A stretch of 12,355 bases of DNA from JBBDSJ01 sp040905025 (lineage in GTDB: Bacteria; Pseudomonadota; Gammaproteobacteria; Methylohalomonadales; Methylohalomonadaceae). Below the pieces are notes generated by a model. That model made no database searches, was not told the DNA's origin, and saw nothing but the letters and a program-made list of their open reading frames with translations. Positions 1 through 6,884 of the stretch are shown piece after piece; the stretch's first letter is position 1; each line of letters begins with the position of its first letter. The position numbers and the translations under genes are program-made. Location of the stretch: positions 1 through 12,355 of the forward strand of contig JBBDSJ010000013.1 of NCBI GenBank assembly GCA_040905025.1, in the 5' to 3' direction.

Positions 1-80
1 CCCGCGCCCGTCAGGGCGTGGAAACATCACAGAATATTGGGGCTGGAAGCCCCGCATGAAAACAATTCATAAAATACAAA
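1..80. other. Sequence downstream of parA with two GC-rich hairpins
   Basis: This is the 80 bases after the parA stop. Two inverted repeats are visible: CCGCGCCC / GGGCGTGG at 2-21 (8 pairs, one of them G-T, loop GTCA) and GGGGCT / AGCCCC at 39-53 (6 pairs, loop GGA). Neither is followed by a clear T-run in the direction of parA transcription, so terminator function is uncertain. No parB-like start is seen. A minus-strand ATG at 27 (or GTG at 30) opens a frame reading MFPRPDGRG to the window edge, which does not resemble a ParB N-terminus. Confidence 0.4.
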
Positions 81-854
81 TCAGGCCGCGACGCGTTCGC
101 GCCGCAACATCTCGCCGGCCAGCGCCAGATAAGCCAGCGCGCCACGCGAAGTTCGATCATAAAGTAATACCGGCAAACCATGACTGGGCGCTTCCGCGAG
201 CCGCACATTACGCGGAATCACCGTGTTGTATAGCTTGTCACCAAAATGCTGCTGTAGCTGTGCTGATACTTCGGTTGCCAGATTGTTGCGCGGGTCGTAC
301 ATCGTCCGCAGCAGACCTTCAATACGTAATTCCGGATTCAATAATTTACGGATTTTTTCAATTGTTTCGGTCAACGCCGTCAGACCTTCGAGTGCGTAAT
401 ACTCGCACTGCATCGGAATAATTACGGCATTAGCTGCCACCAGCGCATTCACAGTCAGCATGTTCAGTGACGGCGGGCAATCAATAAAAATATACTGGTA
501 TTGATCCCGAACCGGATCCAGTGCAGTGCGCAACCGGATTTCGCGTGCCAATTCATCCATCAGACCAACTTCCGCACCGGTCAGATCACCATTGGCGGGC
601 AATAAATCAAAGCCTCCCTGTTCCGGCCGCACGATCGCTTCAAGAATGGGCTTGTCGTCCATCAATACATCGTAACTGGTGGACTCTATCTGGTATTTAT
701 CAATACCACTGCCCATGGTCGCATTGCCTTGCGGATCCAGATCAATCAACAGTACGCGGCGTTTCGCAGCCGCCAGCGACGCCGCCAGATTGACACTGGT
801 CGTGGTCTTGCCGACACCGCCTTTTTGATTTGCGACTGCGATTATCCTGGCCAT
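81..854 (-). CDS. parA: Chromosome-partitioning ATPase ParA (Soj family)
   Basis: ParA-type P-loop ATPase of 257 aa that acts with ParB and parS in chromosome segregation by ATP-dependent DNA binding. A deviant Walker A motif KGGVGKTT lies at residues 11-18, the switch/Walker A' segment DLDPQGN at 38-44, the Walker B-like DCPPSL at 125-130, and the family-typical PRNVRLAEAPSHG near 214-226. The length is normal for chromosomal ParA. An in-frame ATG 60 bases upstream (914) would add 20 residues with no ParA similarity. The start at 854, giving MARIIAVANQKGG, fits the family better, although no strong ribosome binding site precedes either. The gene follows rsmG by 135 bases that show no further gene, in the common mnmG-rsmG-parA order. 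The usual partner parB is not seen within the window. Confidence 0.95.
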   Translation of the reverse strand: MARIIAVANQKGGVGKTTTSVNLAASLAAAKRRVLLIDLDPQGNATMGSGIDKYQIESTSYDVLMDDKPILEAIVRPEQGGFDLLPANGDLTGAEVGLMDELAREIRLRTALDPVRDQYQYIFIDCPPSLNMLTVNALVAANAVIIPMQCEYYALEGLTALTETIEKIRKLLNPELRIEGLLRTMYDPRNNLATEVSAQLQQHFGDKLYNTVIPRNVRLAEAPSHGLPVLLYDRTSRGALAYLALAGEMLRRERVAA

Positions 855-989
855 TATCTGTATGTGCTTATCGCGATCAGGCTGATATCCATGAAAGGCA
901 TGCTGATGCTGCATCTACTGCGGCGATCGCTGCCCGGCCGGTTATTATGGCATGGCCTTTGGACTTGCGGGAACTTAACCGTCAAACCA

Positions 990-1615
990 CTAGGCAAAAC
1001 GGACAACAACCAGGCTGCGTGGTGCATCAATACCGGGCACTTTCAGACTGTGCTGCTGGTAAGTCTGGCCCGTCAGGGCCGCCAGCTCAGCCGTGCCAGG
1101 CTCGGCCTTGAGTGCCAGTAACTGTGCGCCTGAATTTGTTAATGGCCGGGCCCAGTCACATAACTGACCGAGTTCTGCCAATGCTCTGGCCACCACATAA
1201 TCAAATTTTTCCACCGGCTGATAGCTTTCAACCCGGCTGCGCACAATTTCGACATTATCGAGTTTGAACTCGATTCTGACCTGATTCAAAAACCGTATTT
1301 TTTTTGCATTGCTGTCCAGCAGTACCCAGAACTGGTCCGGCCGTGCCAGCGCCAGAATCATGCCCGGCAGGCCGGGGCCGGTGCCCATATCCAGACAACG
1401 CGATGATTCATCCGGCAAAAACGGCAACAAACTGAGGCTGTCGAGCAGATGGTAGGCCACCATTTCAGCCGGATCGCGACCGCCGTCAGGTTATAGGCGC
1501 GATTCCAGTGACTGAGCAGTTCAATATAGGCAAGGAATTTCTGCCTGGGTAAAGATTCTGCGCTCAGGCCCAACGCATTGATGCCGTCGGCCAGACGCCG
1601 GGCCAGTGTGGTCAT
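990..1615 (-). pseudogene. rsmG: 16S rRNA (guanine-527-N7) methyltransferase RsmG, frameshifted
   Basis: RsmG (GidB) methylates N7 of G527 in 16S rRNA using S-adenosylmethionine. The N-terminal part reads from ATG 1615: MTTLARRLADG..., then the family motif NRAYNLTAV. Homology continues in the -1 frame as RDPAEMVAYHLLDSLS, with the SAM-binding loop DMGTGPGLPGM, and ends at the TAG at 990-992. The break is near 1477-1481: GCG GTC GCG ATC where GTC CGC GAT would keep the frame, so one base appears to be missing. The -1 frame has a stop (TAA) just upstream, which confines the shift to about 20 bases. Adding one base gives 208 codons, the usual length. The gene starts 18 bases after the mnmG stop. 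No convincing slippery heptamer is present. A true mutation and a sequence error are equally possible from these data. Loss of RsmG is known to give low-level streptomycin resistance. Confidence 0.9.
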
Positions 1616-1633
1616 CGCAACTTGTTCAAGCCA

Positions 1634-3547
1634 CTAGGCGCTGCGAACCAGATCATCGGTGGCGCGTTGAGCCGTGCGTTTTTTCAAATGAACGCGCAAT
1701 AGTGAAATGGCCGCCGGCGTAACACCGGGTATGCGGGCCGCCTGACCCAGACTGAACGGCCGCTGCGCCGCCAGTTTCTGACAGACTTCCGCCGACAGGC
1801 CACGCACCTGTTCATAATCCAGATCCGGCGGCAATGCCGTGTCTTCCTGGCGCTGATTGCGTTCGATTTCCAGCGCCTGGCGGGCAATATAACCATGGTA
1901 TTTCGTCTGGATCTCGATTTGCTCGGCGACATCAGCGTCCCACTCCGGCCAATCCTTGTCCAGTGCATCCGGCGGCAACCGCTGCAAATCTGTCAGCGTG
2001 ATTGTCGGCCGGCTCAGTAACTGCGCCAGTGTCTGTTCACGCCGCAATGGCTGACCCAGCACCGCTGAAGTATCAACTTTTGCCGGCGACAGCCAGGTAT
2101 CATTCAGCCACGCGATACCGGCTTCAATCGCCTCGCGCCTGGCACTGAAACGCTGCCAGCGCATGTCGTCAATCAGGCCAAGTTCACGGCCGTGCGCAGT
2201 CAGCCGCAAATCGGCATTGTCTTCGCGCAGCAACAACCGGTATTCGGCACGGCTGGTGAACATGCGATACGGTTCGCTGGTGCCGCGCGTAATCAGGTCG
2301 TCTATCAGCACACCGATATAGGCTTCATCACGGCGCGGACTCCACGGTTCGCGCTGCTGCACTTGCCGGGCCGCATTCAGACCGGCAATCAGGCCCTGCG
2401 CAGCGGCTTCTTCATAACCGGTGGTACCGTTAATCTGGCCGGCAAAAAACAGCCCCTGGATGAACCGGGTTTCCAGCCACGGTGTCAGATCACGCGGGTC
2501 AAAGTAATCGTATTCAATCGCATAACCCGGCCGGGTGATATGCGCGTTCTCAAAACCCTCAATACTGCGAACGAGCTCGATCTGCACGTCAAACGGCAGA
2601 CTGGTGGAAATACCGTTCGGATAGATCTCGGTCGCCTTCAGGCCTTCCGGCTCGACAAAAATCTGGTGTGAGGCTTTTTTGGCAAAGCGCACCACCTTGT
2701 CCTCAACCGACGGACAATAGCGCGGCCCGACACCCTCAATCTCGCCGCTATACATCGGCGAACGATGCAATGCCGCCCGGATAATGTCATGCGTACGCAC
2801 ATTGGTACGCGTGATATGGCAGACGGTTTGTTCAGGATGATCGGCGCTCGAACCGATAAATGAAAATACCGGCCGCGGTTCATCACCGGGCTGGACCTCC
2901 ATTTTTGTGGTATCAATCGTGCTGCCGTCGATACGCGGCGGGGTGCCGGTTTTCAAACGCCCGACCCGGAACGGCAATTCTCGCAGGCGTTGTGCCAACG
3001 CATTACTGGGCGGGTCACCGGCGCGGCCGCCCTGGTAATTCGTTTCACCCAGATGAATGCGGCCGCCGAGAAACGTACCGACGGTCAGCACAATGGCCGG
3101 TGCGTGAAACGCCAAACCCATTTGCGTGACGACACCGGTCACACGATCATTTTCAACAATCAGATCATCGACCGGCTGCTGAAAAATATGCAGATTTGGC
3201 TGTGTTTCCAGCGCTTCGCGCACAGCGATACGATACAGGCTGCGGTCAATCTGGCCGCGGGTTGCCCGCACCGCCGGACCTTTGCTCGCATTCAGGCGGC
3301 GGATGTGAATCGCACAACGATCGGCGGCGCGTGCCATCAGACCGCCCAGCGCATCGATTTCCTTGACCAGATGGCCCTTGCCGATACCGCCGATAGCCGG
3401 ATTGCATGACATCTGTCCGAGCGTGTCGATGCTGTGCGTCAACAACAACGTCTTTGCGCCAAGGCGTGCGGACGCGAGTGCGGCTTCGGTGCCGGCATGA
3501 CCGCCACCGACGACGATGACATCGAATTGTTGTGACTCTGGTTTCAT
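1634..3547 (-). CDS. mnmG: tRNA uridine-5-carboxymethylaminomethyl modification enzyme MnmG (GidA)
   Basis: FAD-dependent enzyme that works with MnmE to install the cmnm5 group at wobble U34 of certain tRNAs. At 637 aa it is close to the roughly 630 aa of the family and looks intact. The dinucleotide-binding loop GGGHAG is at residues 14-19, followed by CNPAIGGIGKGH from residue 48, GGRAGDPPS near 173-181, GPRYCPSVEDK with the conserved Cys at 278, the FAD-contacting GLFFAGQINGTTGYEEAAAQG near 365-385 and a C-terminal helical domain with GLSxEVxxKL and GVTPAAIS motifs. The start gives MKPESQQFDVIVVGGG, placing the nucleotide-binding fold at the expected distance. No strong ribosome binding site is seen. 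rsmG follows after 18 bases, suggesting co-transcription. mnmE is not adjacent. Upstream lies a REPIN and then speE on the same strand. Confidence 0.98.
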   Translation of the reverse strand: MKPESQQFDVIVVGGGHAGTEAALASARLGAKTLLLTHSIDTLGQMSCNPAIGGIGKGHLVKEIDALGGLMARAADRCAIHIRRLNASKGPAVRATRGQIDRSLYRIAVREALETQPNLHIFQQPVDDLIVENDRVTGVVTQMGLAFHAPAIVLTVGTFLGGRIHLGETNYQGGRAGDPPSNALAQRLRELPFRVGRLKTGTPPRIDGSTIDTTKMEVQPGDEPRPVFSFIGSSADHPEQTVCHITRTNVRTHDIIRAALHRSPMYSGEIEGVGPRYCPSVEDKVVRFAKKASHQIFVEPEGLKATEIYPNGISTSLPFDVQIELVRSIEGFENAHITRPGYAIEYDYFDPRDLTPWLETRFIQGLFFAGQINGTTGYEEAAAQGLIAGLNAARQVQQREPWSPRRDEAYIGVLIDDLITRGTSEPYRMFTSRAEYRLLLREDNADLRLTAHGRELGLIDDMRWQRFSARREAIEAGIAWLNDTWLSPAKVDTSAVLGQPLRREQTLAQLLSRPTITLTDLQRLPPDALDKDWPEWDADVAEQIEIQTKYHGYIARQALEIERNQRQEDTALPPDLDYEQVRGLSAEVCQKLAAQRPFSLGQAARIPGVTPAAISLLRVHLKKRTAQRATDDLVRSA

Positions 3548-3638
3548 CTGTTATTGCATTATGCTTGCTTGTAATCAATATCTTCATGAGGTTTGGGTCA
3601 CTCACCATCCCTGGTGCTTGTGTCCGGCTAAACAACCT

Positions 3639-3718
3639 TTCGCCCGCTAAAGCGGGCTCCTACGAAAAAATGAAAAAATATCATCAAACACCTGTAGGAG
3701 CCTGGCTTGCCAGGCGAA
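3639..3718. repeat. REPIN: inverted pair of REP elements (GTAGGAGC...GCGAA type)
   Basis: Two 25-base repeat units lie in opposite orientation, separated by 30 AT-rich bases. The minus-strand unit is 3639-3663 and the plus-strand unit is 3694-3718. Read in their own direction both begin GTAGGAGC and end GGCGAA. Each folds into a 6-pair stem with a 4-base loop: GCCCGC / GCGGGC (3642-3657) and GCCTGG / CCAGGC (3700-3715). The stems differ in sequence but each remains perfectly paired, a mark of selection on structure. Such pairs in Pseudomonas-like genomes are mobilised by RAYT (IS200-type) transposases; none is encoded here. The element fills the gap between the speE stop and the mnmG start, where it may also affect mRNA 3' ends. 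Confidence 0.85.
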
Positions 3719-3726
3719 TTGTTTCT

Positions 3727-4596
3727 TCAAGATTCTTCGAGCACTTCCCGCATAAATTCCGGCAGCGCCAATGCAGCGGCATGAATATCGGCATTGTAAT
3801 AGCGGGTCGCAAAGGTTTTGGCCCGTGCCCGTGCCCGTACCTGCGCACCACCGGCATCTGCCACATCAATATTCTTGCCGGCCAGGGTCGCAGACCACCA
3901 ACCGGACGGATACGTGCATTGCGGAAACGGCAGGCTGCGGACGCTGCCAAAACCGGCACTGCGCAAACCTGCGTGAATCTCCTGTAACAGCGGTAAATCA
4001 AACAACGGCGATTCACTCTGCGCCACCACAATACCGCCATCGCGCAGCACCCGGAAACAATCACGATAAAACGGCTCACCGAACAATCGCGTTGCCTGAC
4101 CGACCGGATCAGTCGTATCCAGAAAAATCACATCGATACTTTCAGCCGGGGCATTTTTCATCCACGCAATCGCATCTTCAAACAACAGGGTCGCGCGCGC
4201 ATCGTCATTCGCCTCGCACAGTGCCGGGAAGTATTTTTCACAAACACGTGTCACGCGCTCGTCCAGCTCCACCTGGGTCACGGCCTTGACTACGTCATGG
4301 CGCAACACCTCACGCAATGTGCCGCAGTCACCACCACCGACTACCACGACTGACTCGGGCTGCGGGTGGGTAAACAACGCCGGATGCACAAGCATTTCGT
4401 GATAACAGAAATTGTCGCGATCGGTCAGCATCACCAGACCGTCGAGCGTCAGCAGATTGCCGAACGTCTCGGTTTCGTAAACGGCGAGAGTCTGGTATTC
4501 GGACTGCTCTTCATGCAGCTTGCGCCTGATCTTGAGCGCCAGCCCGAAACCGTCGTCGTCCGAGAATTCAGTAAACCAGTCTTTGTCCGCTGTCAT
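3727..4596 (-). CDS. speE: Spermidine synthase SpeE (polyamine aminopropyltransferase)
   Basis: Transfers an aminopropyl group from decarboxylated S-adenosylmethionine to putrescine, giving spermidine and methylthioadenosine in the cytoplasm. At 289 aa it has the family's normal length. Family signatures are: YHEML at residues 65-69; the nucleotide-binding loop GGGDCGTLREVLRH at 87-100; the acidic VELDERV at 109-115; the catalytic segment LDTTDP with D160 and D163; and YYNADIHAAALALP at 266-279. The loop has Cys-Gly-Thr where E. coli has a glycine-rich run. A short hexamer repeat (CCCGTG on the plus strand, 3822-3839) encodes alternating Arg-Ala just before the final motif. It lies 84 bases downstream of the carbonic anhydrase-like gene and ends at the REPIN. 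Its pathway partner speA is on the opposite strand, about 4.6 kb away. speD, the source of the decarboxylated SAM, is not in the window. Confidence 0.95.
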   Translation of the reverse strand: MTADKDWFTEFSDDDGFGLALKIRRKLHEEQSEYQTLAVYETETFGNLLTLDGLVMLTDRDNFCYHEMLVHPALFTHPQPESVVVVGGGDCGTLREVLRHDVVKAVTQVELDERVTRVCEKYFPALCEANDDARATLLFEDAIAWMKNAPAESIDVIFLDTTDPVGQATRLFGEPFYRDCFRVLRDGGIVVAQSESPLFDLPLLQEIHAGLRSAGFGSVRSLPFPQCTYPSGWWSATLAGKNIDVADAGGAQVRARARAKTFATRYYNADIHAAALALPEFMREVLEES

Positions 4597-4680
4597 TTGC
4601 GATTCTGCCTAATATCCGGGAAACCGTGCATGATAGCGATTCAGGATGACAAAAACGAGGCAATCCCGCGTTTTTCCGGT

Positions 4681-5211
4681 TCACGGACCCTGGTGGGTAT
4701 TCTTGGTCTTGACGTAATGGGCGGCGGAGTAGATGAGCGACTCCTTTTCCTCGGCGGTCAGCAGCCTGGCCTGTTTGACCGGACTGCCCTTGTACAGATA
4801 GCCGCTTGCCAGCCGCTTGCCGCCCGGTACCAGACTGCCGGCTGCCAGAATAATATCGGATTCAAGCACGGCGGCGTCCATGATGGTCGACGCCATACCG
4901 ATCAGGCAGCGATCGCCGATCTCGCAGGCATGCAGGATCACGCGGTGACCAACGGTTACATCTTCCCCGACCGTCAGCTTCTGGCCGCCGGGCGTGTATT
5001 TGCCGTCATGGGTAACATGCAGCACCGAGCCGTCCTGGATATTCGTGCGGGCACCAATGCGAATTGAATTGACGTCGCCACGGATCACGCTCATCGGCCA
5101 GACCGATACGTCGTCACCCAGTTCCACATCACCAATAACCACGGCTGTATCATCGATAAAAACGCCGCTCGCCAGCTTTGGCTGTTTACCCTGATGTGAA
5201 CGTAGTGTCAT
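4681..5211 (-). CDS. Gamma-class carbonic anhydrase-like hexapeptide-repeat protein (YrdA family)
   Basis: A left-handed beta-helix protein of 176 aa, the length of YrdA/CaiE-like gamma carbonic anhydrase homologues. Hexapeptide repeats (for example AVVIGDVELGDDVSVWP) run through residues 15-130. The expected metal-binding histidines are present: H65 in VLHVTH, H89 in VGHR and H94 in ILHAC. RGD (44-46), N57 and Q59-D60 match structural and active-site positions of the family. Many members bind zinc or iron but have weak or no carbonic anhydrase activity, so the reaction cannot be told from sequence. No signal peptide is visible, so it is probably cytoplasmic. It is transcribed toward speE and divergently from the cytochrome gene. 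A 10-base palindrome TGGTTAACCA (5214-5223) lies just upstream of the start, where no Shine-Dalgarno sequence is seen. Confidence 0.9.
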   Translation of the reverse strand: MTLRSHQGKQPKLASGVFIDDTAVVIGDVELGDDVSVWPMSVIRGDVNSIRIGARTNIQDGSVLHVTHDGKYTPGGQKLTVGEDVTVGHRVILHACEIGDRCLIGMASTIMDAAVLESDIILAAGSLVPGGKRLASGYLYKGSPVKQARLLTAEEKESLIYSAAHYVKTKNTHQGP

Positions 5212-5301
5212 GTTGGTTAACCATCAATAATCCAATATTTGAATGATAATAGAAGACCAATATGACACTGTCAGTCAATCCGGACAACCACGGGATTTAA
5301 T

Positions 5302-5315
5302 GCATGAATTCATGC
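5302..5315. promoter_or_regulatory. 14-base perfect palindrome in a divergent intergenic region
   Basis: GCATGAATTCATGC is a perfect inverted repeat between the divergent carbonic anhydrase-like and cytochrome genes. Its position and symmetry suit a dimeric regulator's operator, but no regulator is encoded nearby and only one copy was noticed. A second, shorter one, TGACA-C-TGTCA, is at 5263-5273. Confidence 0.35.
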
Positions 5316-5350
5316 GCAAGTCACCATTACAGACTGCGGCAAAATGTCAC

Positions 5351-5377
5351 TTTACCAACGGCACCCACAAGTATAGT
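5351..5377 (+). promoter_or_regulatory. Possible sigma-70-like promoter of the cytochrome gene
   Basis: A TATAGT hexamer (5372-5377) lies about 50 bases before the preferred start, with TTTACC (5351-5356) 15 bases upstream as a weak -35. The -10 match is fair, while the -35 and the short spacing are poor. Confidence 0.3.
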
Positions 5378-5411
5378 CTGATTCTTAATATCTGATTATT
5401 CATGAATAAAC

Positions 5412-5416
5412 AGGAA
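5412..5416 (+). promoter_or_regulatory. Ribosome binding site deciding the cytochrome start
   Basis: AGGAA ends 9 bases before the ATG at 5426. No comparable site precedes the in-frame ATG at 5402, so the downstream start is preferred. Confidence 0.55.
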
Positions 5417-5425
5417 TTAAATCAC

Positions 5426-6013
5426 ATGTGTCCGAAGATACTGTTAAAAAACCGTCCCCATGGAATTCGATCCGTCTTGCTGATTTTGTTCCTGACATCA
5501 ATTTCATTGTTGACAGCGTGTAGCTATAATCAGGCAGCTGACGCAACTACCAGTGCAGTTGCAAAATCAGCAGAGCCGACAGCTGAAACATTGCAGAACA
5601 CCGAGGCGTCCCGAGCCGAGTCTACAAAACCCGTGGCCGCAGCAGACCCTGAGGTCAGTGATGACGGCGAACCTGTTTATGAAGTTAGATGTGATGCTGA
5701 CGGTAAAAACTGCAAGGTTGATATGGATACCTTTGTCGGCTGGCGTATGTATACCAGTAACTGCCTGGCTTGTCATGGTCAGGATGGCAAAGGCAGCACT
5801 ATCGCACCGAATCTTATGGATCGATTAAATGCCCATGTTGATTATCCGCGTTTCACTGATGTCGTCACTAACGGCTTCACTGGCACAATGGGTGTCATGC
5901 CAAGCTTCAAAAACAGCCAGAATGTGATCGACCGCATCCCGAGTATCTACAAATATCTGAGAGCCAGAGCCGATGGTGCACTTGCAGGAGGGCGTCCTGA
6001 ACGGCTGCCATGA
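5426..6013 (+). CDS. Lipoprotein c-type cytochrome, resembling the four-cysteine methanol metabolism-related family
   Basis: Monohaem cytochrome c, 195 aa from the ATG at 5426 (203 aa from the ATG at 5402). Positions here use the longer form. A basic N-terminus and hydrophobic segment (22-36) lead to the lipobox LTAC with lipidated C40, so it should be membrane-anchored on the periplasmic side. A low-complexity linker rich in Ala, Thr and Glu runs to about 90. The haem motif is CLACH (C121, C124, H125) in GWRMYTSNCLACHGQDGKGS, and a Met in MGVMPSF (M163 or M166) is the likely axial ligand. Two more cysteines, C97 and C104, precede it in VRCDADGKNCKVD. This four-Cys layout with TFxGWR and GSTxAPNL recalls the methanol metabolism-related c-type cytochromes that accompany PQQ alcohol dehydrogenases. 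No such dehydrogenase is present here, so the electron donor is unknown. The neighbouring cupredoxins are plausible partners, an inference from position only. Confidence 0.85.
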   Translation: MCPKILLKNRPHGIRSVLLILFLTSISLLTACSYNQAADATTSAVAKSAEPTAETLQNTEASRAESTKPVAAADPEVSDDGEPVYEVRCDADGKNCKVDMDTFVGWRMYTSNCLACHGQDGKGSTIAPNLMDRLNAHVDYPRFTDVVTNGFTGTMGVMPSFKNSQNVIDRIPSIYKYLRARADGALAGGRPERLP

Positions 6014-6054
6014 TGTTCTGTTCCTTTACACTGGTTATGGCTGTGTAACCATTT

Positions 6055-6080
6055 AAAGACTATTGCAAAAGACTATTGCA
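6055..6080. repeat. 13-base perfect tandem duplication
   Basis: AAAGACTATTGCA occurs twice back to back (6055-6067 and 6068-6080) in the 3' region of the cytochrome gene. The rest of the 6014-6215 stretch holds no visible gene. It does contain a small inverted repeat, GGTTA / TAACC, around 6033-6050. Confidence 0.8.
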
Positions 6081-6215
6081 GATGTGTGTTGCGGAGATCG
6101 TGGTGTTTAATGCACTGAAACCAGATTACCCGCCTGCGACCAGCTGATGAGCTCTGGCACAGGCACGCGCGGCATTAAATTAATTTTTACCGGCGTATTT
6201 AAAATTGCCTGATAT

Positions 6216-6244
6216 AAAAAAAGCCCGAGAATTCGGGCTTTTTT
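6216..6244. terminator. Bidirectional intrinsic terminator between cytochrome and cupredoxin genes
   Basis: A stem GCCCGA / TCGGGC (6223-6228 with 6233-6238, loop GAAT) is flanked by A6 on the left and T6 on the right. It therefore has a U-run for transcripts in either direction. It sits exactly between two convergent genes. Confidence 0.9.
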
Positions 6245-6262
6245 GTGAGTCATGTCGTGTAT

Positions 6263-6682
6263 TTATTCGATGGCCTGTTTGGCTTGTGCGATTGCGCGCT
6301 TGTACATACCGGTGGCGTTTTCCTCGACCTCGGCCATGTTATCCGGCTCGCCGACGATGATCGCGCCAACCATGCCCATGGCAAAATGCGGCGGGCATTT
6401 GTAGACATACACACCTTCAACGTCAAAGGTACGGCTCACATCCCTACCCATCTGGGTCTTCCAGGGTTCCACCCCTTCCGGAATATTGCCGGCCTCGAAT
6501 TCATTGAAGTGACCACCCATGCTGACCCATCTCACATCATCGCCCGGCTCGATCTGCAGCACAACCGGATCATACGCAGTGGAACGGGCGGTGATGGTAT
6601 GCGTTTCGGCTGCGGCCACGTGGGCAGCGGCAGTCAAGAGCATGCCAAGGGCAAATGTCATTAATAATTTGGAGGTGCGCAT
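6263..6682 (-). CDS. Exported pseudoazurin-like blue-copper protein (cupredoxin)
   Basis: Type I copper electron carrier of 139 aa with a Sec signal peptide: basic start MRTSK, hydrophobic core to about residue 20, and probable cleavage around 23-25 (HVAAA). The copper ligands of a pseudoazurin are all present: H58 in GGHFNEF, C96 and H99 in YKCPPH, and M104 in AMGM, with the Cys-x2-His-x4-Met spacing of that family. The loop IPEGVEPW and a C-terminal helical tail after VGEP also match pseudoazurin. One residue (F59) separates H58 from the usual following Asn. The mature protein should be a soluble periplasmic carrier. Its neighbour at 6885 is a paralogue. It has its own Shine-Dalgarno, a possible promoter, and a terminator shared with the convergent cytochrome, so it can be expressed alone. 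Pseudoazurins donate electrons to nitrite or N2O reductases or to oxidases; the acceptor here is unknown. Confidence 0.9.
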   Translation of the reverse strand: MRTSKLLMTFALGMLLTAAAHVAAAETHTITARSTAYDPVVLQIEPGDDVRWVSMGGHFNEFEAGNIPEGVEPWKTQMGRDVSRTFDVEGVYVYKCPPHFAMGMVGAIIVGEPDNMAEVEENATGMYKRAIAQAKQAIE

Positions 6683-6689
6683 TTTGCTA

Positions 6690-6695
6690 CTCCTT
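6690..6695 (-). promoter_or_regulatory. Strong Shine-Dalgarno of the exported cupredoxin
   Basis: AAGGAG on the minus strand lies 7 bases before the ATG at 6682. It is the clearest ribosome binding site in the window and suggests high expression. Confidence 0.75.
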
Positions 6696-6764
6696 GCTGT
6701 ATGTATTGGTATGTAACTTAGTAAGCTGTAGAAATAATTCGTTCAGAATAAAAAAATTATTTTT

Positions 6765-6792
6765 ATAATATTTTGTTATAAAAAACCGACAA
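6765..6792 (-). promoter_or_regulatory. Possible promoter of the exported cupredoxin
   Basis: On the minus strand TTGTCG (6792-6787) and TATTAT (6770-6765) are separated by 16 bases in a very AT-rich stretch. This would give a leader of about 75 bases. It starts just beyond the T-run of the upstream gene's terminator. Confidence 0.4.
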
Positions 6793-6794
6793 GC

Positions 6795-6822
6795 AAAAAA
6801 ACGCCGGCGCAAGGCCGGCGTT
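6795..6822 (-). terminator. Intrinsic terminator of the lipoprotein cupredoxin gene
   Basis: A 9-pair stem AACGCCGGC / GCCGGCGTT (6800-6808 with 6814-6822, loop of 5) is followed on the minus strand by seven T residues. It lies 62 bases after the stop of the lipoprotein cupredoxin gene, separating it transcriptionally from its paralogue. Confidence 0.88.
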
Positions 6823-6884
6823 GCAATATCGATATGGTGCGCTGTTAACCCGGCATCTGAACCGGATCGATTTTCACTCCATTA

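Noticed and set aside
923..930. GCGATCGC palindrome upstream of parA as a parS or origin site
   Set aside because: It does not match the parS consensus, and a single 8-base palindrome is expected by chance; no parS-like sequence was noticed anywhere in the window.
1465..1495. Programmed -1 frameshifting in rsmG
   Set aside because: No slippery heptamer in the correct phase and no clear downstream structure; RsmG is not known to use recoding.
1358..1615. A separate small 85-aa gene upstream of rsmG
   Set aside because: Its first 46 or so residues are the RsmG N-terminus; the remainder is out-of-frame reading after the missing base.
2192..2671. A long plus-strand open frame inside mnmG
   Set aside because: It is antisense to an intact, well-conserved gene and its peptide shows no family motifs.
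3532..3987. A 151-codon plus-strand open frame across the REPIN and the 3' end of speE
   Set aside because: It runs through the REP hairpins and antisense to speE, has no recognisable domain and no ribosome binding site.
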